From Bordetella parapertussis (GTDB lineage Bacteria > Pseudomonadota > Gammaproteobacteria > Burkholderiales > Burkholderiaceae_C), in contig CAMCTC010000017.1 of NCBI GenBank assembly GCA_945878355.1, forward strand, positions 1-64,000: a stretch of DNA of 64,000 nucleotides. The letters run 5' to 3'. Below are positions 35,922-45,600 of the stretch, one piece after another. Position 1 is the stretch's first letter. Every line of letters begins with the position of its first letter. Under the pieces are notes generated by a model that had not been told where the DNA came from, did no database searches, and saw nothing but the letters and a program-made list of their open reading frames with translations. A program made the position numbers and the translations under genes.

Positions 35922-36890
35922 ATGGCATCGGTGATCAACACCAACAACGCGTCACTGGTGGCGCAACGCAATCTCAGCACCTCGCAATCTGCGCTGACGA
36001 CCTCGGTCCAGCGCCTGTCGTCGGGCTTGCGCATCAACTCAGCCAAGGACGATGCTGCCGGCCTGGGCATCTCCGAAAAGCTGCAGTCCCAGATCACCAG
36101 CACCAACGTGGGCATACGCAATGCCAACGATGCGATCTCGATGGTGCAGACCGCTGAAGGCGGTCTGGCTGAAGTCGGTACGATGCTGCAGCGCATGCGC
36201 GAACTCTCGACGCAGGGTAACAACGACTCGCTGAGCACCACGCAGATGAACTACATCGGCACCGAGGTGCAGAATCTGCGCGACGAAATCAACAAGGTGT
36301 CGCTGCGCACGACCTTCAACGGCAAGACCTTGCTCAACGGCGGCAATTCGACTGCCGGGACAATCATGTTCCAGACCGGTAACGCCGCCACCGACACGGT
36401 GGACATCTCGACGCTGTTGATCAACACGCAGGTCACCACGACGGCCGGGACGACTCTCACCAATGAAGACACCACGATCATCCAGGCAGCGGACGGCACC
36501 GCGTCGACGATGGCCGCGATCATGACGGCGTTGGGCTCGGCGATCGACGCCGCCGCCGGTACGACGGTCGACGGAGCCACCGGCCCGACCAGCGTCACGC
36601 CGACATCTACTTTGTACGGGACGATGGGCACGGCAGTCGACGCCGCCATCGGTGCCATTGCGAGCGCTCGCTCCAACCTCGGTGCGGTGGCGAATCGGTT
36701 GGATCACAACATCGCCAATCTGCAAGCGCAGACCGAGGCTTTGACGGCCTCCAGAAGCCGCATCATGGACACCGACTACTCGGTGGAAACCGCCAAGCTG
36801 ACCAAGAACCAGGTCATGCAGCAAGCGGCCACCGCGATGTTGGCACAGGCCAACCAAATGCCCAACGTGGTGCTGTCACTGCTGAAGTAA
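35922..36890 (+). CDS. fliC: Flagellin FliC
   Basis: A 322-residue flagellin, the filament subunit exported by the flagellar type III system. The conserved D0/D1 N-terminus (MASVINTNNASLVAQRNL, then LSSGLRINSAKDDAAGLGIS) and C-terminus (SRIMDTDYSVETAKLTKNQV, ending in VVLSLLK) flank a short, Thr/Ser/Ala-rich variable centre (about 150-245) that could be O-glycosylated. The segment LQRMRELSTQ corresponds to the TLR5-recognised site in gamma/betaproteobacterial flagellins. It is preceded by a sigma-28 promoter and followed by flaG, fliD and fliS. Confidence 0.97.
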   Translation: MASVINTNNASLVAQRNLSTSQSALTTSVQRLSSGLRINSAKDDAAGLGISEKLQSQITSTNVGIRNANDAISMVQTAEGGLAEVGTMLQRMRELSTQGNNDSLSTTQMNYIGTEVQNLRDEINKVSLRTTFNGKTLLNGGNSTAGTIMFQTGNAATDTVDISTLLINTQVTTTAGTTLTNEDTTIIQAADGTASTMAAIMTALGSAIDAAAGTTVDGATGPTSVTPTSTLYGTMGTAVDAAIGAIASARSNLGAVANRLDHNIANLQAQTEALTASRSRIMDTDYSVETAKLTKNQVMQQAATAMLAQANQMPNVVLSLLK

Positions 36891-36939
36891 TATGCACTTT
36901 TCGATTGGCGAGGCGGCGATCGAGGCGCTGGACCGATCT

Positions 36940-36967
36940 TAAACAGCGGGCGCCGGGTTCTTTTCAA
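36940..36967 (+). promoter_or_regulatory. Possible weak sigma-28 promoter of flaG-fliD-fliS
   Basis: TAAAC, exactly 15 bases, then CTTTTCAA: the -35 and spacing equal those of the fliC promoter, but the -10 matches only in its last bases (TCAA). It lies 33 bases before the flaG start. A GGCGCC...GGCGCC inverted repeat overlaps it (about 36950-36978). Confidence 0.3.
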
Positions 36968-37000
36968 GGCCCTGGCGCCGTCTTCATGGAGTGAAGCATC

Positions 37001-37387
37001 ATGAGTGCATTGAATGTCGGTGCTGCTGCTGCAGCACCAACCCTGCTGCAGACCGCTGGAACCTTGCCGGAGCGGTCGCCTGCCGTGCCGGCATCGTCGC
37101 CTGCGCCTCTCAGCGTCGCGCCGTCGCCTCGCCCCTCTCATATCAATGAGACCACCGCGCCGTCCCGCGAGGCGGTGGACCAGGCGGCACGCCATATCGA
37201 GGACTTTGTCAAATCGGTGGGCCGATCGCTGAGTTTCAGTGTCGACGCCAGCACTGGTCATCAGGTCTTGCGGGTGGTCGACCCGAACAGCGGTGAGGTG
37301 ATACGCCAACTGCCCGCTGACGAAACACTGAGAATTGCACGCTCTATCGATTACTTTCAAAACGTGCTGGTCCACCAACGCGCCTGA
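37001..37387 (+). CDS. flaG: FlaG family protein
   Basis: A 128-residue FlaG protein, a cytoplasmic factor influencing filament length in polar flagellates. The N-terminal half is low-complexity; the C-terminal half has the family core SFSVDASTGHQVLRVVDPNS, GEVIRQLPADETLRIARSID. A GGAG ribosome-binding stretch lies about ten bases ahead of the ATG. Its position between fliC and fliD is typical. Confidence 0.9.
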   Translation: MSALNVGAAAAAPTLLQTAGTLPERSPAVPASSPAPLSVAPSPRPSHINETTAPSREAVDQAARHIEDFVKSVGRSLSFSVDASTGHQVLRVVDPNSGEVIRQLPADETLRIARSIDYFQNVLVHQRA

Positions 37388-37423
37388 GGCTTGAACCGCT
37401 GTTTTCATTGACGAGGTACATCG

Positions 37424-39151
37424 ATGGCTGTCGCATCCACACCTAACCTGGGGACAGGCGCGCTCAATGTCTCCTCGATCGTCAGCTCGCTGATGACGGT
37501 CGAGCAGATTCCGCTCACCACGCTGGACAAGAAGATCGGGTCGGTCACCTCGAAAATTTCGATGCTCGGTGTCTTCATGTCCAAGGCCAGCGCGTTGCAG
37601 ACCGCGATCACCGCATTGACCACGGCTTCGACCGCGCCCGCGACGGCATCGACCAACGCCTCGCTTGCCACCGCTACCACCACCGCTGGCGCGGTGCGGG
37701 GCGATCTGGATGTCGAGGTCACCAGCTCTGCCCGCGCCCAGCAGTCCTTGTGGGGCTCTGCGAACTTCACATCGGCCAGCGCGCTGGTCGGTGCCGGTTC
37801 GCTTCGCCTTGAGTCGATCGACAGCGCCGCCGGACTGACGGTGGGTCAGGATTTGACCACCCAGGACGACACCACGTTGACCGATTTGGCGGCCATGATC
37901 AACACCAAGGGTCAGCAAACCGTGTTGAAGAGTGCCTCGTTCACCACCGCGAACAGCCTGGTAGGCTTAGGTTCGCTGGTGATCGGCACGAAGACGATGG
38001 CGACCGATGCTGGAACGACGCTGAGCGCACTGGCCAGTGCGATCAACGCCGACGGCAGCAACCAGGTCACTGCCACGGTCAAGCAGCAGGACGACGGCAG
38101 CTTTGGTCTGAAGTTGACCGCCAAGACAGCGGATTTCAGCTTCACCGCGCCGTCCACGGTCGGCAGCACGACCGCGACAGCCGCGACCACCACGGCGCCC
38201 ATCTATGGCGTCACGGCATCGGTCGTGAAGACCGGCCCCAGTGCCTACAACCTGTTGCTGACGGCTGTTGCGACCGGTGCTGCGCAGACCTTCAGCGCGA
38301 CATCGTCAGGAGCGCTGCTGAGCGGCGCGTCGAAAACAACGCTCGCGCCTACAGATGCTGCGTTGACCGTCAACGGTGTGGCTTACAAGAGCGGCACCAA
38401 CACCTTCAGCAACGTGTTGTCGGGTGTGACATTGAAGGTCAATCAGTCGGTCGGCTCCACCACCAACACCAGCATCGATTCGGTCGGTGCGTCGACCGTC
38501 ACCACAGTGGCCAGCAGCGTTGTCAGCGGTACTTCGCGCGTGACAGTGGCCTCTCAGGGCAGCGCCACATCGACCGCTGTCCAAGCGGTCGCGACGGCCT
38601 ACAACGACTTGCTGGCCCAGTACAACTCTCTGACCCGTTCTGGTGCCGAGGCTGCGACCCGCGGGCCGCTCAATGGCGACTCCACGCTGAGCACCTTCAT
38701 GGACAAGGTCCGGACCTACTTCAACGCTGGCGCTTATGACTACGCCGGCAACCAGGCGAGTTGGTCCCGGTCCGGCGTGACCTTCCAGCGAGACGGTACC
38801 TTGTCGGTCGACAGCACGGCGCTGACCACGGCCTTGAGTGGCACGCTGGGCACGATCATGACCAACGGCCTGTTCATGGGCTCAACGTCGAGTGCGACCG
38901 ATATGAAGAGCTTTCTGTCGGCCTCAGCGCTCAGCAGTGGACTGCTAGGCGCAGACAGCGCAGGCCGCAAGACTGAGCTGGCCACGCTCAACACCAAGCG
39001 CTTGAGCTTGAACGCCAAGCTGTTGGCCAAGCAAGCCAGCTATACCAAGCAGTACGCCACGCTCGACGCCCAGCTGACCGCGATGCAACAGACCAGCACA
39101 GCGCTGGCCTCTGCCTTGGCCGGACTGACCGCTTCGACGACCGGCGCGTGA
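37424..39151 (+). CDS. fliD: Flagellar cap protein FliD
   Basis: A 575-residue filament cap protein that sits at the growing tip and folds incoming flagellin. It shows the conserved N-terminal region (GTGALNVSSIVSSLMTVEQI, PLTTLDKKIGSVTSKIS), a variable Thr/Ala-rich middle, and the C-terminal coiled coil (LNAKLLAKQASYTKQYATLD, LTAMQQTSTALASALAGLTA). The start has GAGG upstream. It is longer than average because of threonine-rich insertions. The fliS gene follows after a poly-C tract. Confidence 0.95.
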   Translation: MAVASTPNLGTGALNVSSIVSSLMTVEQIPLTTLDKKIGSVTSKISMLGVFMSKASALQTAITALTTASTAPATASTNASLATATTTAGAVRGDLDVEVTSSARAQQSLWGSANFTSASALVGAGSLRLESIDSAAGLTVGQDLTTQDDTTLTDLAAMINTKGQQTVLKSASFTTANSLVGLGSLVIGTKTMATDAGTTLSALASAINADGSNQVTATVKQQDDGSFGLKLTAKTADFSFTAPSTVGSTTATAATTTAPIYGVTASVVKTGPSAYNLLLTAVATGAAQTFSATSSGALLSGASKTTLAPTDAALTVNGVAYKSGTNTFSNVLSGVTLKVNQSVGSTTNTSIDSVGASTVTTVASSVVSGTSRVTVASQGSATSTAVQAVATAYNDLLAQYNSLTRSGAEAATRGPLNGDSTLSTFMDKVRTYFNAGAYDYAGNQASWSRSGVTFQRDGTLSVDSTALTTALSGTLGTIMTNGLFMGSTSSATDMKSFLSASALSSGLLGADSAGRKTELATLNTKRLSLNAKLLAKQASYTKQYATLDAQLTAMQQTSTALASALAGLTASTTGA

Positions 39152-39156
39152 CGACA

Positions 39157-39166
39157 CCCCCCCCCC
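39157..39166 (+). repeat. Ten-cytosine homopolymer just upstream of fliS
   Basis: A run of ten C residues begins five bases after the fliD stop and ends three bases before the fliS ATG, exactly where the fliS ribosome-binding site would be expected. No purine-rich ribosome-binding sequence is present in its place. Runs of this length are prone to length change by slippage. Confidence 0.95.
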
Positions 39167-39169
39167 TTC

Positions 39170-39559
39170 ATGCTAGCCCGAGCCCGTGATCGCTACCGTG
39201 CGGTGGACAATGTCGGCGCGGTCACTGACCGGAGTCCGATCGAGTTGATCCTGCTGGTCTATGACCGCATTGCCGACAAGCTCAACGCCGCCGAAGCCGC
39301 CATCACCAACCAAAACGACGAGCTGCTGGGTCAGGCGATCGGCGAGGCGTCGGACCTGATCAGCATGGGTCTGGTCGCTGCGCTGGACTACGAGCGAGGT
39401 GGCTCTATCGCCGACAACCTCGGTGCCATCTACGACTACGGCCTTCGGCGCTTGTTGCAGGCCCGACTGCGCAAGGATGCGCAGATGGTGAGAGAGATCG
39501 CCAATTTGCTGGCTGGGCTTCGCGAGGCCTGGGTCAGCGTTCAGCAAAGCCAGGCCTGA
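39170..39559 (+). CDS. fliS: Flagellin export chaperone FliS
   Basis: A 129-residue helical chaperone that binds the flagellin C-terminus before export. The family pattern is visible from YRAVDNVGAVTDRSPIELIL and LVYDRIADKLNAAEAAI to ISMGLVAALDYERGGSIADN and LGAIYDYGLRRLLQARL. It lies 18 bases after the fliD stop, across the poly-C tract. No fliT homologue follows; the next gene is convergent. Confidence 0.92.
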   Translation: MLARARDRYRAVDNVGAVTDRSPIELILLVYDRIADKLNAAEAAITNQNDELLGQAIGEASDLISMGLVAALDYERGGSIADNLGAIYDYGLRRLLQARLRKDAQMVREIANLLAGLREAWVSVQQSQA

Positions 39560-39562
39560 GCG

Positions 39563-39600
39563 CTGGTCTGGCGCCGGGTTCGAACCACCGGCCTGACCAG
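39563..39600. terminator. Nested hairpin between convergent genes
   Basis: An outer CTGGTC/GACCAG stem (39563-39568 and 39595-39600) encloses an inner GCCGG/CCGGC stem. It lies between the stops of fliS and the giant protease gene, so it could end transcription from both sides. There is no T-run on either side, so it is not a classical intrinsic terminator. Confidence 0.4.
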
Positions 39601-39636
39601 TTCGAGCCCTCAGCGCCAAGCCTCATTGGCCTGGCC

Positions 39637-42600
39637 TCACTTGTCTGGCCGCTTGGCCGTCAATGGGGCCATCCAGGCGTTGACTGCCGTGGCTGGCGTC
39701 AGCGTCAGGTCGGGGCTCAAAAGCCCCACTGCTGGTGCGACCCCGACCAGCGCAGCCATCGGCATTGAGTTCTGGTCGATGAAGGCCGACAGCTGCGCAG
39801 CCAGGCTTCGCGACAGCTCAGTCGGCGCCGCGCTTGAAGCGGTGGGGAGGTTCAACACCGGCCCGGCGATGGGCTGAAACCCGTCCAACTGCTCGGTGAA
39901 GCGCCCCAGCGATTCGGTCAAGTCCGACACCACGGTCCGAAGCGAGACCGATGCAGGCGCCACGGTCGCATCGGTCGCCAGCCAGACATCAGCCAGCACC
40001 TGGGTCGAGCCGTTTGCGCTGTCATAGCGGCCTATCAGGCCAATCAGGTTGCCGTTGTCGAAAAAGATCGTCCGGTCTGCAGCCAGGTGCAGTCCTGTGA
40101 TGTTCAACGCGTCCAGGCCCTTCAATTCGCCGGCCTGGGTCAAGCCGTCGCTGTTGGCGTCGACCCAGACCGCCAGTGCGTCAAAGCTCGAGTCCCGCGA
40201 ATCGATCAAGCCGTCGTGGTTGGCGTCCAGTGTCGCCAGCGCCGCGAAGCCGTCGGCCGCATGATGGCCGTCCAGCAGTAGCGTGCCGCTGCCGAACAGC
40301 TCACCGCCATCGTCGATGTTGCCATTGGCATTGCGGTCGAGCACCAGCAGCCCGTCACCCGGCGCCACCCAGCCGGTGGCAGCGGCCAGGCCGCTGTTGC
40401 CGACGTCGAACTGCACGCCGGCAGCAATGCCCAGTGTCTGCACACCATGGCCGTCGAGGTCGAGCATCAGCGGCGTGATCTGCCCAGTGTTCAAGGCTTG
40501 GACCTGCGCTGTTGTCAGTGCGCGTATCTGAGCCGATGTCAGCGCGCACACCTCGCTGCTCGTCAACGCCAGCAGGCTTGGCACGGTGATGGCCTTGACC
40601 TGTGCGGTGGACAGCGCGGCCAGGTCTGCGGTTTCTAGCGAACGCCATTGGCCGGTGGTCATCGCGCCGACTTGCGCGACCGTCAGCGCCCTGAATTGGC
40701 CGGTGGTCAAGGCGTTGAGCACGGTGGTGTTCAGCGCCCTCAACTGGGCGGTGGTGATCGCGGCGATTTGCGCCGTCTTCAGCGCTGGCACCTGGGTGTC
40801 GATGGCCAGCGCATTGAGCTGCGTGGGCGTCAACGCGGCGATGTCGGCCGCAGACATTGCCATCAGGTTGGCGATGCTCAGCGCGCGCAGGTCGCCGGTC
40901 TCGATCGCAGCGGCCTGCGCAGTGCTCAGCGCTGCAATCTGCGCGGTGGTCATCGCATTGAACTGGGCAGAAGTCAGCGCGATGATGCCGGCGGTCGTGA
41001 TTGCCTTGATCTGCGCAGTGGTCAGCGCGGCCAGGTCCGCAGTGCGCAGCGCATTGACCTGAGTGGTGCTCAGGGCGCTGATCGCCGCTGTCTTCAGGGC
41101 TCGAATCTGCGCTGTGCTCAGCGCGTTGAGTCCGTCGTTCGGCAGAGATGCCAGCTGGGTCGTTGTGATCGCCACGACCTGGGCAGTGGTCAGGCCGACG
41201 ACCTGCGGGCTCGCAACGACCGCATTGAACTGCGCTGTACCGAGCGCAGCGATTGCAGCGGTGCTCAGTGCGGCGATCCGGTTGCTGGACAAAGCGGCCA
41301 GATCGGATACTTCGATCGCCTGGGCCTGCGCGGTGCTCAGTGCGGCGATCTGCGCGGTGCTCATCGCGTTGAATTGAGCCGAGCTCAGCGCAACGATGTC
41401 GACGGTCGAGAAAGCCTTGATCTGAGTGGTCGACAGCGCTGCTAGGTCGGCGGGCTCTAGCGCGGCCACTTGGCCCGTGCTCAGCGCGCCGATCTGAGCG
41501 CTGGTCATGGCTCGAAACTGCGCCGTGTCCAGCGCGTTCAGTGCGGCGCTGGACAGCGACGACAGTTGCGCGGTCGTGATCGCCGCGACCTGGGCCGTCG
41601 TCAGACCGGCCAGCTGAGGGCCTGCGGCGATCGCGTTGAACTGGCCAGCGACCAGCGCAGCGATCGACGCCGTGCTCAGCGCGTTGACGCGGTCGCGGCT
41701 GAGCGCGGTGAGATCTGGGACCTCGATCGCCTTGACCTGCGCGGTGGTCAGCGCCGCGATCTGGACGGTGGTCATCGCGTTGAACTGGGCAGAACTCAAC
41801 GCGATGATGCCGGCGGTCGTGATCGCCCTGACCTGGCCGGTCGACAGCGCAGCAACGTCTGTAGTCTCGAGCGCGGTGACCTGAGCGGTGCTCAGCGAGG
41901 CGATTTGTGCCGGCGTCAGCCCGCGAAACTGCGTCGTGCTCAGTGCATTCAGGCCCGTGGTCGACAGCGACACGAGCTGCGCGGTCGTGATCGCCGCAAC
42001 CTGGGCGCTGGTCATGTTCGCCAGCGGTCCGGCCGGGCTCGCCGCCAGCGCATTGAACTGGTTCGCACTCAGCACAGCGACCGATGCAGCGCTCAATGCC
42101 GCAACCCGTTCGTTGCTTAGCGTGGCGATGTCGGCGACCTCGATCGCCTGAACTTGCGCGGTGCTCAGCGCAGCGATCTGGGCGGTTCCCATCGCGTTGA
42201 ACTGAGCAGAAGTCAGGGCCGAGATGCCGGCGGTCGTGATCGCCTTGGCCTGGGCGGTCGACAGCGCAGCGACGTCCGTCGTCTCTAGCGCGATCAACTG
42301 ACCCGTGGTCAGTGAGGTGACCTGAGCAACCGTCAGCGCCTTGAACTGGCTGGTGGTCAAGGCGTTGAGCGCGGTGGTGCTCAGCGCTTTCAATTGAGCG
42401 GTGGTGATCGCGGCGACTTGCGCCGTCTTCAGTGCCGGCACCTGGGTGTCGATGGCCAGCGCATTGAGTTGCGTGGGCGTCAACGCGGCGATGTCGGCTA
42501 CCGATATCGCCATCAGGTTGGCAATGCTCAGCGCGCGCAGGTCGTCGGTCTCGATCGCCCGGGCCTGCGCGGTGCTCAGTGCGGCGATCTGCGCGGTGCC

Positions 42601-45600
42601 CATCGCGTTGAACTGGGCGGGGGTCAGCGCGACGATGTCGGCGCTCGTGAAGGCCTTGACCTGCGCAGTGGACAGCGCGGCCAGGTTGGCGGTCAACAGC
42701 GCATTGACCTGTGCGGTCGTCAGCGCGCCGATCTGCAACGCCGTCAGCGCGCGCAACTGCGCGGTGCTCAGCGCGTTCAGGACGGTCGACGAAAGAGAAG
42801 ACAGCTGCGCCGTCGTGATCGCCGCCATCTGGCGGGTCATCAGGCTGGCCAGTTGAGGACCTGCAGCCATCGCATTGAACTGGGCGGTGGTCAGCGCAGC
42901 GATCGCTGCCGTGTTCAAGGCGATGACGCGGTCGCTGTTGAGCGCGCTGAGGTCGGCGACCTCGATCGCCTGGAACTGCGCAGTGCCCAGCGCTGCAATC
43001 TGCGCAGTGGTCATCGCATTGAACTGGGCAGAAGTCAGCGCGATGATGCCGGCGGTCGTGATTGCCTTGATCTGGCCGGTCGACAGCGCAGCGACGTCCG
43101 TCGTCTCGAGCGCCGTCACCTGGCCGGTGGTCAGCGAGGCGATCTGCGCAACCGCCAGCGCCCTGAATTGGCCGGTGGTCAAGGCGTTCAGCGCGGTGGT
43201 GCTCAGCGCTTTCAATTGAGCAGTGGTGATTGCGGCGACTTGCGCCGTCTTCAGCGCCGGCACCTGGGTGTCGATGGCCAGCGCATTGAGCTGCGTGGGC
43301 AACAACGCGGCGATGTCGGCCACCGATATCGCCATCAGGTTGGCAATGCTCAGCGAGCGCAGGTCGCCGGTCTCGATCGCCTGGGCCTGCGCGGTGGTCA
43401 GCGCAGCGATTTGCGCGGTGCTCATCGCGTTGAATTGGGCGGAGGTCAGCGCGACGATGTCGGGCGTGGTCAGTGCCGCGACCTGCTTGAGGGTCATTGC
43501 CGCCAGATTGGGCGCGCCAAGCGCGTTGACCTGGCCGGTCGTCAGCGAGGCGATCTGCGCCACCGTCAGCGACTGGAACTGGCTGGCCGTCAGCGCGTTC
43601 AGCCGGTCCGCCGTCAGCCCGCGCACCTGGGTCGGCGTGAGCACGGCCAACAGCGCCGCGCTCAAGCCTTGCCACAAGTTGTCGGGCATCACGTTGAGCT
43701 GATCGATCGCCAGCGTCGGCAATCCCGCCAGCGTCAACAGCGCGGCGCTGCCGCTGCTCCAGGCGGTCAGCGGCGTGGCATCGGTCGCGGTGCTCGGGAC
43801 ATCGCCGTCGGCAAAGCGCAGCGCCTCGACCTCGGAGACCTGGTCCGTGCCGTCATGGGCCGACCACAGCCCGCTGGTCGGGTCTTGAGCAGACACTGCG
43901 CGCAGATCCCTCACCTGCAGGCTGCCGTTGGCATTCGCCGTGATCGTGTATTGGCTTCTGTTGCCGCTGAACACCGCCAGGTCGTTGCCGTCGCCGCCCT
44001 TGAGGACATCGTCGCCGTCGCCACCCGTCAGCGTGTCGTTGCCGCCGCCGCCCTCGATCTGGTTGTCGATGTCATTGCCGTACAAGGCATCGTGGTACGC
44101 CGAACCCTTCAGGTTCTCGATCTCGGTGCCGAAGTTGACCGTGATCTGCCCCGCATCGGTGATCGCTGCCGACCGCGATGCGCCGACATATCCCCAGTAG
44201 CCGGGCGAGAGATAGATCGACACATTCTGGGCCAGCGCGCTCGCGTCGATGCTGTCGGTGCCGCTGCCGTCCCAGATGAAATTGGCCGCAGCCGTGTCGA
44301 CCTGGTAAGTATTGCTGCCAGTGGCCGTGGCGCTCGGGCCGTAAAGGTATTGCAGCGCCGCAATGTCGAAGGGTCGGTATTGCAGGTGGAAATAGGGCTC
44401 CTCCGGCACGTCGTTGGGGTTGTAGGTCATCACCGTCCACAGCGGACTGTCCTGCAAGGCCGGTAGGTACGGGCCTTCGGTGCCGCCGCCGCCGGCGTTG
44501 ACATCCGCCGGGTGCTTCAAACCCAGCGCATGGCCGATCTCGTGGATCAAGGTCAGCGCCGAGGCCAGGCCATCTGCCGGGTTCAGGTTGCCATTGTTCG
44601 CGCCGGTGTCAAGGTAGACGTCGGATCCGGGATATTCGCTGGACGGATATCTCGCATAACCGGCTGAATTGGTTTGCGCATTGTTCGCAAAGACGATGAC
44701 CGAGTCTTGTAAAGGGTTGCTTGTCTCGACGAATTTCAGATTGACAACGGTTTCGATGTACGCCAGCGCAGTCTTGGCGAATGCTTTCTGGGTGGCATTG
44801 AAAGCCACAAACCCGGTCTTGTCGCTGGCGCTGCCGTAACTGGGCGCGCTCGTGGCGAAGTGGTAATAGTAGGTATTGCCACCGGGCATGCCCGCCAGCA
44901 AATCCTTGAAATAGTCGCCGTTGGCGTTGTCGGCCGTGATGGCGGCAATCCAGTTCGGGAGTTGCTGCACACCCGTGCCATAGCTCACGGTCTCGATCGT
45001 CGAGGGCACACGGTAGAAATCGACCAGAATTTGCGCTGAATCCGCGCTGCCGCCTGAACCGCCGCTGCTGCCGTAATCCTCGATATGGGTTTGGCTGCTG
45101 CTGACGCGGTAGACGTCGTTGCCGTCGAAGCCTTTCAGATCGTTGATGCCCGCGCCACCGTCCAAGGTGTCCGCACCCGTGCCACCGATCAAGGTGTCGT
45201 TGCCATTGCCGCCGAGCAGCGAGTCAGCACCGGCACTGGTGTAGGTGTTGAGGTAGTCGTTGCCGTCGCCGCCGATCAGCGTGTCGAGACCGCCGTTTTG
45301 ATCGTAAATCGTGTCGTCGCCAGCGCCACCGATCAGCGAGTCGTTTCCCAGTCCGCCGGTGAGGCTGTCCGACCCATCTTCGCCATCGATCGAGTCGTTG
45401 CCTTCGAAACCTCGCAGCGAGTCATTGCCGGCGCCGCCGAGAATCGTGTCGTTGCCCGTGCCGCCGTCTGCGCTGTCATTGCCGTTGGCGCCGACCAGCG
45501 AATCCGCACCCGCGCTGGTGTAAGTGCTGAGCAGGTCGTTGCCATCGCCGCCGATCAGCGTGTCGTTGCCGGTGCCGCCTTGATCGTAGATCTTGTCGTC

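Noticed and set aside
39578..39595. GGTTCGAAC resembling a tRNA T-arm
   Set aside because: No acceptor stem, D-arm or anticodon arm can be built around it; the sequence is better explained as part of the nested hairpin between convergent genes.
40500..43700. Long plus-strand reading frames through the octapeptide array
   Set aside because: They are antisense shadows created by the strict 24-bp period of the repeat gene; their compositions are repetitive and match no family.
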